The translations under genes and the position numbers were made by a program. The notes beneath the pieces are model-generated. The model was given only the letters and a program-made list of their open reading frames with translations, had not been told where the DNA came from and did no database searches. Of a stretch of 64,000 bases of DNA, positions 42,724 to 53,753 are shown piece after piece. How positions within the stretch are numbered: position 1 is the stretch's first letter; each line of letters opens with the position of its first letter. The DNA comes from Siphonodentalium dalli (Eukaryota; Mollusca; Scaphopoda; Gadilida; Siphonodentaliidae): the NCBI GenBank assembly GCA_032622095.1, contig CP136068.1, positions 121,837,989 to 121,901,988 of the forward strand, in the 5' to 3' direction.

Positions 42724-42937
42724 GGTTTTGAATAGGAGACAGTTTGGTTCTTGGAGTGGAACCGAAATATGGTGCCCCAGAACGGCAATTTGGTTTTGCA
42801 GCCACAAAATAACCAAGAACGGTTCCGTACTGACGAAGAACCAGAATAATTAGGAAACTATATACATTTCTTGGTTCTACGTGGCTGGGAAACCAAATAT
42901 ATCCAACCAAGAAGCAAACTGTCCCCTATTCAAGAAC
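42724..42937. mobile_element. Foldback element with about 30-bp inverted ends
   Basis: Left end GGTTTTGAATAGGAGACAGT..TTGGTTCTTGG pairs with the right end CCAAGAAGCAAACTGTCCCC..TATTCAAGAACC. The inner part has further GGTTCTNNG phrases on both strands. Single copy in the window; target duplication not resolved. Confidence 0.72.
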
Positions 42938-42971
42938 CAAATATGGTTACTCAGTCATAATTTTAACATTG

Positions 42972-43241
42972 TAGGCTAACAAGCCTTGAAATAGTGTGCC
43001 TGTCATTTGCAGAATGAGGTCCCCAGAGGGTGAATTTAGTGATGCTACCCCGCATAGCGGGCTAGCATCACCAAATTCACCCTCTGGGAACCTCATTCTG
43101 CTGAGGTGTAAGCAGAATGAGGTCCCCAGAGGGTGAATTTGGTGATGCTAGCCCACTATGCGGGGTAGCATCACTAAATTCACCCTCTGGGGACCTCATT
43201 CTGCAAATGACAGGCACACTATTTCAAGGCTTGTAGGCTAA
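42972..43241. mobile_element. Family E hAT-like MITE with perfect 8-bp TSD
   Basis: Element 42980-43233 (254 bp), CAAGCCTTG to CAAGGCTTG, flanked by TAGGCTAA at 42972-42979 and 43234-43241. Same length and layout as 711-964, so these two represent the short form. Confidence 0.9.
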
Positions 43242-43479
43242 CTTCAATGTTAAAATAGCAGGTAGTGTTTTTGATAGTTTGTCCTGGATTTGGCATAGTA
43301 TCTCATTTATCTCTGCAGTAAGGAAACATGCTCTGCATGATGTGACATACTTGTTTGGTACTGATTACATTTCTGACTGCGAAAATGTTATGTAGAATTA
43401 TTGGAAATTGGCCTTTAATTTAATGCCACTGAACTGCCATGGACTGTCAATACTTATGGAGCATTTGGTGTACCATTGT

Positions 43480-43770
43480 TTTCATATTACCACTTGGGTA
43501 CCAAGCTTTTATAAAACAAGTATTATAATGGGCACTTTGGTGCCCAGCTTTTTAAAAATCTAGCCAATATGGCGAGTGACCTTTTTCTAAATGTCATGGC
43601 CCTACAGGCAGAATTGGCCAAGTGCAGAATTTATGCGTACACTCCTTTCTTTTCCGTTATACTAAACAGCCATCTTAAGATAAAGAAAAGAAAAGAAAAA
43701 TAAAACAAGGATTTTAAAAAGTTGGGTACCCGAACACCAATTTTATAAAACCTGGGTGCCAGAAAGTTTG
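43480..43770. repeat. Imperfect foldback repeat
   Basis: GGGTACCAAGCTTTTATAAA and CCCAGCTTTTTAAAAATC pair loosely with GATTTTAAAAAGTTGGGTAC and TTTTATAAAACCTGGGTGCC. The arms enclose about 150 bp. Moderate identity only. Confidence 0.5.
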
Positions 43771-44800
43771 GGTAATTCCAAGGAGATTTACGAGTGCGTG
43801 CAATTACATGCTGCAGTCACATGTTATGGTAGACATGTCAGTGCCTACGTTCTGTTATTTGTATGATTTTAAGGATAAATGACAGGTAGGTGAGTGCATG
43901 AACAGGGATTTGACAAGATGATAGTAAATAAAATAAACATATAATATAGAATATACATAAATGTAATTTAAAGAATAGGGTACTATACATGTACTTGAAC
44001 ATTATTATGACTTATAATTATCAATTTTGTGCTTGTTCTCGGTTTTCCTCGGTAAATAGTAATTCCGCTTAATACGGGTAACTTAACCAGTCTTTTGGTC
44101 ACATGTTATCATTTTCCCCGTGCTCTGATAGTCATGTGATGTTTAGGACCGTCTACACGGCCATCTTACAACGTGGTTTCAACATTGTGTTACTGACTGC
44201 ATTTTTTTATTAAATAATTACGGAATTACAATGTATACACACTTTCTGGTAGGTGACAAAGTTAATATAAATTGCAATATTGTTTACATTAATGACTACA
44301 TGTATGTTAGTTGATTCTCAAAATTACATGTAAGTGTATTTAAAAAAATTAGCTAGTCGGTCATGCTAAAGAGCGACGGCGGTCTGACCTGAGGGCATTA
44401 GCCCTGTTACCAGGTTAGAGTCTGACTAGGTTTCACACTTATATTAGTTGATAAATACATGTGCGTTGGTCATACATGTAATTGTTACTTTTATAGAAAT
44501 CATACTCGCATCATAGCGTTTAGAACTCGCGATGGAACTTAGATGGCGTAAGCCATGCTACTAAGTTCCAATGGATCTACAGGTCAGGCACATCCTGAAT
44601 TCCACTATTATAGAGGTATATGACCATAACATATTCATGTTTCCTTTATGTGCGTCGGAAATAGAAGACTGCACATACCAGTGTACAGCCAAATTTCACT
44701 TTTAGCAATATCGGAGCTAATGATTAAATGAACAGTCTTCCGACAAAATGTGTTGCGCAATCATTTGCGGCAGCTTTGTTATTCAATAATATTACTACTA
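43771..44800. other. No feature recognised
   Basis: Mixed-composition unique sequence. Short words such as ACATGTA recur. No tRNA fold or exon could be supported. Confidence 0.3.
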
Positions 44801-44802
44801 TA

Positions 44803-44983
44803 CCAATAACATGATTTTTTTAGGGTGTTATGGTTTATTAACGGCCCGACAAGAATGATTAACAGCCCTAGGGCCTATTAGAGGCCTGAGACGCAGTCGA
44901 GGGCCGCTAATAGGCCCGAGGGCTGTTAGTCATTCCTGGAGGGCCGTTATTAAACCATGGCGCCTGACAAAATCATGTTATTA
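44803..44983. mobile_element. GC-richer foldback MITE around GGGCCGTTA
   Basis: Left arm AATAACATGATTTTTTTAGG, TATTAACGGCCCGACAAGAA, AACAGCCCTAGGGCCTATTA pairs with right arm TAATAGGCCCGAGGGCTGTT, GGGCCGTTATTAAACCATGG, CAAAATCATGTTATT. About 180 bp, centre near GACGCAGTCG. Target duplication unclear. Confidence 0.78.
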
Positions 44984-45021
44984 TCATTATTACCACTCAG
45001 TCCTTGTGTGATCACGTGATC

Positions 45022-45075
45022 TGTGACTTAACCGGAAGCGGTCGGCGGGCGTTAATGCCTGCTTCCGGTCAACTT
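45022..45075. promoter_or_regulatory. Inverted pair of ETS-like ACCGGAAGC motifs
   Basis: ACCGGAAGC (about 45030) and GCTTCCGGT (about 45061) flank GTCGGCGGGCGTTAATGCCT. The pair forms a hairpin, and each arm fits an ETS-type binding site (CCGGAAGY). Just upstream is ATCACGTGATC, an E-box palindrome. Whether this is regulatory or the remnant of a foldback element is unclear. Confidence 0.3.
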
Positions 45076-45114
45076 GACCTCAAAATTATGGAATCTTATT
45101 GTGCGGGTCAAATA

Positions 45115-47450
45115 ATGTTAACCTACAGACCTTCTCAAAATAAGTGTCCCTCTCGACCGCATTGGAACCGCATTGAGAATTGACCATCAATGCGGTTCTC
45201 GTGTTAACGCAATGCAGTCGTAAAGTTACTCCAACTCGGTTGTGATTTTTCTCTACGCGGTTGAGGTAACCGTCAATGCAACATAACGCGGTCGGCATGA
45301 CCGTCAATGCAACCAATGCGGTCGAGATAACCGTCAACGAAACGTAACGTTGCCAACATAATACAATTTTTTTTTTTTGGTGTGGTGGGAGGCATGGATA
45401 ATGCATAATTGATTGGTGTTAAATGTTTTACATTTTCATTAGAATTTTTCCGGAAAAAGCTAATAAATAAATGTAGATCGCATTGATCTCGCTGCACGAA
45501 TTAATAGAGATGCAATTGAGATTTCTAACAAACAAAACACTCTTGAGTTCACGTCGCAATGTACATGTATTTTTGAATATTTAATATTCAGCGTCACATC
45601 CGATTAAAGGTCGATTACCTGTACGCCAAGGGTCCGATGTCATTTGAAATCTTCATGAGAATATGATAACACATACATATGTACATGTGTAATCGACGTG
45701 GTAACCAATGATTTATGACTTTTACTGACAGACCGCGGATCAAAATCCTGCCGCGAATGATTGACAGCAGTACCAATGAACTCAAATACAATATGGGGCA
45801 TGTCTTCGGTGAATACCGAAGCTTCCAAACGCAATGAATGTTTAACAGGAAAGAATTAATTCAACAATGATGGAAAGGCTAAATCACGAAATCATCCTGA
45901 GATGATGGCATGTAGCCGAATATGTGTACATGAACATGAACTACCTGGAGTTTTTAGGACAACAAAACGGAAACACATATTATTTAGTTTGCCTCATCTT
46001 ATTTTATATTATCTGTGATTAAACTAGTGCATGTATATGTAACATATTATAACATAATGTTGCCTACTTCTATCCTGACAAAGTTGTTATTCTGTATTGT
46101 ACGTGTTTCAAGAAATATCCCATCGGGAGCCCCTGCCCTTGTAAGATTATATGTAGAAACCGATAATTGTCAATAGTTTTCACACACGCAAAAATACACG
46201 ATAATTAAAATAGTACACATCAGTCTTATTCTTCTTCGTGTATTAACTAACATTCTGGGAGTGATAGGGTAGAATGTACGCAAACTGATGAACAGAGCTG
46301 CAGGTGTCTCAGATTAGTGTTTTCACCGTTTGAAACACATAAATGTACGGAACCGCACATACATATAACGTTCTTGTCACTTTTGCATGTTCATACCGGT
46401 AGGTACAAATTGAGTGATTGTCTCCTTTAATTGTCAGTTCTGATGTCGGCCGAAACTGTATTCTATAGCATGTAACAATAAAGAGCGTTCATATAATTTA
46501 CGCCATGAAAAAAACCCAGAAATTTTCCAGTAGTTTTAAAATTTTCACACACGCTCGTTATTCATACCACCATCATATTAAATAAACCAACATTAATTAT
46601 AAAATAAACACGAATTGTGGTTTATGCTGAAGAATACTAGGACTTGATTATTCGAACTTTAATTAGCCTTTCGTCAGCAGTTCGTAAAATATTATTCAGA
46701 GATCAGTGCCCTTTGCATGAAAAACCTTAACTTCCCCATCCTGAACCTCTATTTGACCACGCTTGCTTGACATTTCTCGTCTTTTGAAGTTATTACTAAA
46801 TTTAGGTCAAAGGCCTTTCTGCATCCACATCTTTCTGGGGCAAGATATTATATTACACTGTAGCAATTTGGTGAAGATGACTCCTCCTACCAGCATGTCT
46901 TCTGTATTGATTGACAGTATGGCAAATTTGGATATTCAATATATGTCGCGCACACGTGGGCGTCCCTCAAGTAGATTGAAGTTCTGAATTTTTTCCCAAA
47001 CAATGCACAGACCTGTGTGTCTTCCTTTGATAGTGGCCAGACATTTAATTAATAGGGCGGTGATGGTAATATGTTGTTGATTCTCTGTATGTCTGGATAT
47101 TCCAATGCTTCTTCACAAGTACTAGTATCTATCGGGCAACGCGTTAAACTTAAACATAACACGGAATTATTCAAATGTGAACGTAAATAAAACAAAATTA
47201 AAAGATACTAAAAAATAGGCTAACGGAATTCAGCGCTGACATTACGAGACCTCATTTACTCCCGAGCAACGCATTAAACTTCAACGAGGTCCGCGTTAAA
47301 CTTCAACGCTATCCGAGTTAAACTTCAACGCGGTCCTAACGTACACTCAACGCGTTATCAATGCCACGACCGCATTGCGTTGACATTACGACCGCTTTGT
47401 TAACGGCTGAGGACCGCGTTAAAAGGGACTGTATGGTCTGTATGGTACCA
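45115..47450. mobile_element. Possible 2.3-kb element bounded by inverted GCGGTC arrays
   Basis: The left zone (45148-45350) repeats ACCGCATTG, CAATGCGGTC and AACCGTCAATGC; the right zone (47255-47430) repeats CGCGTTAAACTTCAACGC and GACCGCATTGCG. The zones are in inverse relation. Outside them, CCTACAGACCTTCTC..AGTGTCCC at the left corresponds to AGGGACTGTATGGTCTGTATGG at the right read inversely. This is the layout of a DNA transposon with subterminal repeats. The interior (45400-47190) has no transposase that I recognise; a frame at 46763-46987 ends MSRTRGRPSSRLKF. Confidence 0.5.
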
Positions 47451-47683
47451 AATTTATTAAATTAGTGCGACACTGATTTTGAATAATTTGTGTGAAATAC
47501 GATTTTGGATTATCCCTCTTTTAACAAATTCGCAAAACGGTAATGGTCATATGTCACTATAATAGGGAATACCAATATAATAGTGGCATTCAGGATGTGC
47601 CTGACCTGATCTACACTACAACAACAACAACATTCGATGATTCGTCAACAATCAAATTCATTAAATTTTCACTAAATTTTCAG

Positions 47684-47813
47684 TCAATTATTCAATGTTA
47701 TTTACTACAACATACCATCTGCTGAGGAAGTTAATCGGCAAAAATATATAACAGCTCTTGGTTTTGAAGAAGATGATGTTTTCCTCTCAAATTCCTTCTC
47801 AGTTTTCGAATAA
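47684..47813 (+). CDS. Possible terminal exon, unrecognised
   Basis: After an acceptor-like CACTAAATTTTCAG at 47670-47683, one base plus an open frame reads QLFNVIYYNIPSAEEVNRQK, then YITALGFEEDDVFLSNSFSV, FE and a TAA at 47811-47813. Amino-acid composition (acidic run, PSAEEVNRQK) looks protein-like. No family was recognised. It lies 230 bp to the right of the inverted-array element and 780 bp left of the LINE. A chance frame remains possible; an overlapping frame (47758-48003) is also open and lysine-rich. Confidence 0.33.
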
Positions 47814-48591
47814 TCATTTGATAGCAATAAAAAGAAAACGCTTTAAAAATACACCGGAAATTCACAAATTACGAATACGAAAAAATGAGGAATGCAAATT
47901 TCCCCGACTGGCTGAATCAGTCGAAACGAAATGTAGAACCAAAAATAAGTTATTTGTTCAACAGATAGATTTTCAGATGATTAGAAGTGTTTCGGAAATT
48001 TAATCTGATTGTACGAATTAGAACAATATCTAGCTGCAATCAGTCAGTAAGTTAAGCATTGCACTTCGTTAAACTTATGCGATTATGATCCATGATTAAA
48101 TTGATGTGGAGCACTACTCTATCTATCTGGAGTGATTGAATGGAAATATAGATAATTTGTATAATCTTGTCCAAAGTAGTTCATACTGTTTACAACCAAA
48201 CTGGCAGCACATAACGCCGTGATAATATCAGGATGAATTAATGCAGCACCTTTTGGTTTAAACTCAACTGTTCAAAATGGCTGGCGCTCCACTGCATGCA
48301 GCCAACTCGTGCCAAATGCACGTCACTACCCTTCGGGATAACGAAGACTGCGCATGGGGCTGGCATATCATTAGCATAATAAGACGAATAGCAAACTCCC
48401 AAAATGTTGTCCAAGAAGACGAAGTGCATTAACACTCATGCATGTGGAGTTCTTAATACATTTCAATGTGTCTTGTTGACCATAAAATTTCATTTCTTTT
48501 TATATATTCCTCGACAGAATAAAACTCAAAGTCGAGATGTCGTATACATAGTAGTTATCCACATGTAAAACATTGAACACGACGAATCGAC
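47814..48591. other. No feature recognised
   Basis: Mixed-composition sequence up to the LINE. Short open frames on both strands; none supported. Confidence 0.3.
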
Positions 48592-50067
48592 GATCGTATT
48601 AGGAAAGTGCAGCATGGAAAGGCTACTGGCATTGATGGTATCTCAGCAAAAATGCTGAAAATATGTAACTCAGCAATCCACGTGCCTTTGAGTAATCTTT
48701 TTAACCATTCTCTGTCTGTCGTTGCTTTCCCGGATAGCCTTAAAGTTGCTCAAGTGACACCTATACACAAGAAAAATGATATTTTGAGTAAGGAAAACTA
48801 CAGGCCTGTTAGTATTTTACCTACTATATCAAAATTATTTGAGAAAGCGATAAATTCACAGCTACAAATGCATTTTGAATCTATTTTCAACCCCGCTCTC
48901 TCAGCTTTTAGGAAGCATCATGGATGCAGTGACGTAATGTTAAGTGCCATTGAAGACTGGCACAGGGCACTTGACAAGCATGAAAGTGTTGCCGCTGTAA
49001 TGATGGACCTTTCAAAGGCTTTTGATTGCCTACCTCATGATCTTATGTTAGAGAAACTACGTGCATATAATCATTGTGAAAAGTCGGTGTCTTATATGGG
49101 GAGCTATCTTTCTGGTCGCAGACAATGCGTTAAACTTGGCTCCAGTGTGAGTTCCTGGAGGTGCATCACCAAGGGTGTACCACAGGGATAAATACTGGGC
49201 CCAACCATGTTTAACATCTTTCTGAATGACATTTTCGGCTTTGTGAAGGACTGCTCCCTTTATAATTATGCAGACGATAACACAATTTCCTTCTCTCACA
49301 AGGACCCTGATGTAGTTCGGAGCACTCTGGAATCTGATAGCCTTCATCTCATTGAGTGGTTCGCACTAAATGGCATGAAGGCAAATCCAGAGAAGTTCCA
49401 AGCAATATCATTGAGTCCCAAAAGTAAATCTATAACTGGCATAAATGCTTCACATCTTATCCCATGTATCGAGGAAGTGAAATTACTCGGTATAACTCTG
49501 GACAGTAAATTGACGTTTAACACTCACATTGATTCGCTATGTTCAAAGGCATCAAGGCAGCTAAATGTCTTAAAGAGACTTGGACATATGCTGACCCTCT
49601 CAGGCAAAAAATGTATCTTAAAATCTTTCATCCTCTCAAATTTTAATTACTGCCCTCTAACCTGGCATTTCTGCAGTGTGTCATCTACGGACAGGCTGGA
49701 GAAAATTCAGGAGAGAGCCTTTCGTTTTATCTATAATGACTACACATCTGATTATGACTTTCTCCTAAAGATTGCAAACTGTGAGCATCTACATCTCCAA
49801 AGACTCAGACTTATGGCACTCACAGTTTTCAAAATACTAAAGAAGGACATTAGCACTCCTTCCTATTTGGACTGCCTGGTGAAACGTAAACATAGTTCAT
49901 ACTCTTTTAGACATTCTGAGACTCTGGAACTGCCATCACCTGATACTACTACTTTCGGTTTAAGCTCGTTTAGATTCATGGCACCTAAAGTGTGGAATTA
50001 TCTTCCAGAGTCATGCAGAGACGATGAAAGACTTTCAATGTATGTTACAAACCTGGAATGGTTTTAA
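48592..50067 (+). pseudogene. LINE reverse transcriptase, broken by one in-frame stop
   Basis: The frame encodes the RT core of a non-LTR retrotransposon: the fingers motif KATGIDGISAKMLK (about 48613), ENYRPVSILPTISKLFEK (about 48790), the first catalytic aspartate in LSKAFDCLPHDL (about 49010), VPQG then a TAA stop (49189-49191), ILGPTMFNIFLNDI, the second catalytic motif YADD (49267-49278), GITLDSKLTFNTHI and the thumb/tail FNYCPLTWHFCS, QERAFRFIYNDYTSDY. RT copies nick-primed RNA into cDNA at the target site. The stop sits where the family has a small residue after PQG and could be a single base change. Frame is otherwise intact on both sides. The end region resembles CR1/Rex or Jockey clades; clade is not certain. 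The element is inactive. Confidence 0.9.
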
Positions 50068-50455
50068 ATGTAAATGCAGTGCCTGTAGGATATCCTAATT
50101 ATATGCATATGTTTTGTATTTTAAATCCGCACTCTCTGGTCAGGTATCTCTGAATGGAACAAAACGTGTTATCCCGGAATGAAATATGGACTCGTTGTGC
50201 ACATTACTGTGCCGTATATGAATATACAAATTTGTGTCTTACGCTTTTGATCCAGTCAGGGCTACCTGTCCTCAGGGATTTTACTCGTCTTTTACAAAGT
50301 TTTAGCTAATATACATGTACTTTATTTTTCAGATAGGTTGTGTTTTATTCACGTTACTGTTTATGTACATATTCATTGTTTTACAAGTCAGTTAAGAGCT
50401 TAATGCTCATGTTTGTAATTTAAAATGCCTGACTTTATAAATAAAGCTTTTGAAC
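48592..50455 (+). mobile_element. 5'-truncated CR1/Jockey-like LINE
   Basis: The element starts inside the reverse transcriptase (48592) and runs through the end of the coding region at 50067, then about 390 bp of 3' UTR with AATAAAGC near 50438. The endonuclease and ORF1 portions are absent, as expected of incomplete target-primed reverse transcription. No microsatellite tail or target duplication was resolved. Confidence 0.8.
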
Positions 50456-50624
50456 TTTGGAGCATTCAAAATGTCGAGAATGGTCCAGAGCCAGTCTCGT
50501 TCAAACTAGACCAATTAAGGTGACACGTCATCGCAATCAACATCTGCATGTAATTGATCGATATGAAACGGGGTCCCAATCTGGGCCACTCATATGAGTG
50601 CACTTGCCTTTGAGACCGGACGAC
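50456..50624. other. Short unique spacer
   Basis: No recognised feature between the LINE and the next foldback element. Confidence 0.3.
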
Positions 50625-51312
50625 ACAGAAAATCTTGTTGACTAAAATGTCTACTCAACACGTTGAGTGATCATTTGTTGAGCGGTTTGTATTCAGCGGT
50701 TGAGTAACGAGTATTCAACAATGACAAATCAGGATATCTGTTTCGGATTTAATCAATACGTTGATTCAAAGTTATAGGAACAGTAACTCAATTTAAAATA
50801 TGGACTGTGCATCTATAATGGTAGTACTTTTGAAATTTTGTTTAATCTAAGTTTCAACATTATTTTTTTTTATCTATAAATGCAACATTGAGATGGGAGG
50901 AGATGCCCGCGAAATATGTATGTCAGAACTTCATAAGTTTATCGCCTCATTAAAGAGTAAATATTTTGAAGCCGATGTTCTAATTTCATGGGCAACACAA
51001 ACAATCTAGATATATGAGTAAAATTATTGCACATGTATTATCTTCTAACAGACCATTATGGGATACTGTATCGCGAATTTCATAAATTTCCCGATATTTC
51101 CAATTCTGATTGGGTCACTGATTCTGGATATATCATCCAGTTCAGTTTCGAGAATTCTTCCAACAAATTCCTCGCCAACTTCTTTTCTTAACTAAGAAAG
51201 CCATACAGTCAAACTATTGAGCAAAAATCAATCGGTTGTTAGTGTTGAGTAAAAATTGTACGTTGAGTAGAAATAGTTTACTCAACACATTAGTCAACGT
51301 TGCTTTGTGGTA
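50625..51312. mobile_element. Possible DNA element with inverted TTGAGTA-rich ends
   Basis: CACAGAAAATCTTGTTGACT, ACTCAACACGTTGAG at the left correspond inversely to CTCAACACATTAGTCAACG and GCTTTGTGG at the right. Both subterminal zones contain several TTGAGTA/TACTCAA motifs (50640-50720 and 51210-51300). The middle 480 bp is non-coding. Target duplication not resolved. Confidence 0.55.
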
Positions 51313-51812
51313 TACTTTTTGTACTTACACGGATCTAAGTTGTCCGATCCCTCTTGTAATATTATATTAGAATACAAATATGTTTAATAAATAAAAAATA
51401 AAACACCGCATGCACACAAATACAAAGTAGGCCCATTTCTTCTCTCCGTCGGTCACACGGATGTGCATGCATGGAGTGGTCTGTCAAAAAGAGCCATACA
51501 CGCACTTCCCTGGAATACTGTCAGAAGGAGGTACACACAAAAGAAGCCTAGTAGAGATGGCAGATATATTAAATATGATTATTTTATCTGCAGCCTACAT
51601 ATTTAATATCCTGGTTTTAAACTTTATTGACTTTTAACGACACCCTCATCCGCTTGGGCGCACACGTGTGATAATATTCCAACAGTAAGCCATCTGTATA
51701 GTAATTTGCGCTTTATCGCCAATAAAAAGTGACCAGCGATTGCGTATGAGGTTATCACCACATATCCTTTGGCTTTAAAAAAGAAATGGAATTCAGGATT
51801 CAGTTTAAGAAT
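51313..51812. other. No feature recognised
   Basis: Unique sequence; no exon or repeat supported. Confidence 0.3.
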
Positions 51813-52106
51813 TTAGAGGGGGATTGTACACTAAATTTTACCAATTAACGGGACCATCTCCTTTTATGCTCAACAGAATAATATGAAACAAATGAATGAA
51901 TTTGATGCATGGATTAGTGTAAAATACACTTGTGTGCTCATAAACTCATTTTCATTAGAATTACCATGTTGTTTGCATTGTATACATAGAGTACACATGT
52001 GTATTTTGCACCACCAATTCATGGCTCAAATTCATTCATTTGTTACATATGTTCTGTTGAGTATAAAAGGAGATGGTCCCATAAATGGCCGGATTAAGTG
52101 TACAAC
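51813..52106. mobile_element. Family I MITE
   Basis: Left GGGGGATTGTACACTAAATT, GGGACCATCTCCTTTTATGC; right GGAGATGGTCCCATAAATGG, GGATTAAGTGTACA. The outer TTAA is changed to TTTAG on the left and lost on the right. Between the ends, about 130 bp includes ATGAATGAATTTG / CAAATTCATTCATTTG inverted phrases. Confidence 0.78.
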
Positions 52107-52245
52107 AAGGGCTACAGATATCGGTTCAGTTATTTAAACTAACTAACAGAGGATATGGGGATTAGGTTACTCGTGTAAATGTTTTCGATAGGCATCAGTG
52201 CAAACGTTTTAGTGTATACTGTTTATAATATGAAAGTGTCAATGA

Positions 52246-52914
52246 CACTGTAGCTCAACTTGGAGAGGGGATAAATTAATGCATTGCAGTGAGTGGAACA
52301 ACAAGTAACGCAGAAATTTGAAATGTGTGAGTGAGACTAGATGTCAACGACTCAACATGAAGAATAATGGATTGAATTTTGAAATCCAAGATGGCCATGT
52401 TTTTTGGCCAATGACAAAAAAATCACACGTTCGCATCTACATAGCAATATCCACAGCCAAGACAAATTTCATAATGATCCGACTAAAGATACGACCTGTA
52501 ACCCATGCCAAAGGATTTAGTCATGCAAAGAGTAAAATCCAAGATGGCTGCCTGCAGCCATGTTTTATGGCCAAATGACCCCAAAATGACTCGTTCCTAT
52601 CTACATGTCACTATTAACATCTATGACAAATTTCACTTTGATCAGACAAACAGTACAGCATGTAGCCCATGCTATTGGATTGAATTTTGAAATCCAAGAT
52701 GGCCACTGGCGGCCATGTATTTTTGACCCCAAATGCCCCCAAAATGACTCGTTCCCATCTAGATGTCAATGTCAACGCCCCTGATAAATTTCATATTGAT
52801 CTGACCGAAGGTACTGCTAATGGAAATTGCTGATGGACACACGCACGCACACGTGGACGGATACCAAGCCATGCCAATAGCTCAAACTTTACAAGTAAAG
52901 TTGAGCTAATAATG
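52246..52914 (+). mobile_element. Family M modular repeat with Helitron-like 3' end
   Basis: Three similar modules begin AAATCCAAGATGGC near 52380, 52535 and 52690, each with TGACTCGTTCNNATCTA and AAATTTCATNNTGATC. A short GGACACACGCACGCACACG tract follows. The right end is the hairpin TAGCTCAAACTTTAC / GTAAAGTTGAGC followed by CTAA and a T, which fits the hairpin plus CTRR|T end of Helitrons. No Rep/helicase is present, so it would be non-autonomous. The left limit is uncertain. Confidence 0.55.
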
Positions 52915-53399
52915 ACCAGGTCCAGAATTTTCTTTCACCACCAGTTACACACTTACTTACAATACCTTTACATGTTGGTGTAAACAATATTTATTCCCAA
53001 TACAAAACAAGATGAATATTTTACAAAAATGCTAATGGATGAGTATGGGTGATTGGAAAGGGATGAGACAACAAGCCTATTGTGGCTTTTTTGTAAGTCC
53101 TCTCTTTACATGTTACACCTGGCATTTTTGTTGTAACCCTATATTTACTATGTACGCACATGTTACTCATTCACATCATTAGTATTGACGAACACTGAGG
53201 TTTCGGAGGTTTCTCTTTGTCTCTGTTGGTTTGCAATGCCCTTTGCACTGCGGATTGTTGTGAGTTCGATAAGAATTACTTTTCATAACTATTTGAAACA
53301 GAATAAGTTATTAAATCATGGGATGAGTCGACTGCATACTATTTTCAGTGTAATGCACATTCCCTCAATTTTATTAAAATCTGAATGATACTTCTACTT
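52915..53399. other. No feature recognised
   Basis: AT-rich unique sequence; no exon or repeat supported. Confidence 0.3.
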
Positions 53400-53655
53400 A
53401 ATGATACTTATACCGCCTACTCATTTGACGAGTAGTTCACTCTGTAATATGTTCAGATAATAAGTTCACCAAACGACCTATTTATTGAAATTATTATCTG
53501 AACTTTTCCCACCAATGAATAAAACTATGCTTGCACTTGTTTTATCTATTTGTTTGCTCATTTTTAAGAACACCCCTCCAGAGGAATACTGGACCATCCC
53601 AATTTATAATTTAATAAATGAATGGGAGAATCTATTTAGTATAGAAAGTGTAAAA
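53400..53655 (+). mobile_element. Family G copy with decayed ends
   Basis: ACTCATTTGACGAGTAGTTC, TCAGATAATAAGTTCACC, TTATTATCTGAACTTTTCCC and GGGAGAATCTATTTAGTATA are all G features in the right order. The TTAA flanks have decayed (TTAATGATAC at the left, GTGTAAAAG at the right). Confidence 0.72.
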
Positions 53656-53753
53656 GTGGTTGCATGGTGAAGAATCAGTCGAAAACTAATGGACAGAAAA
53701 CTGTCCTACCTCCAGTGTCTTTGTTCTTTTCAATTATTCAGTTTTAAAGGTAC

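Noticed and set aside
44360-44430. tRNA-like cloverleaf
   Set aside because: GGTCTGACCTGAGGGCATTAG looked tRNA-like at first, but acceptor and T-arm pairing with the required GTTC box is absent.
45086-45406. Minus-strand frame in the GCGGTC-rich zone
   Set aside because: Its sequence is a translation of the subterminal motif array.
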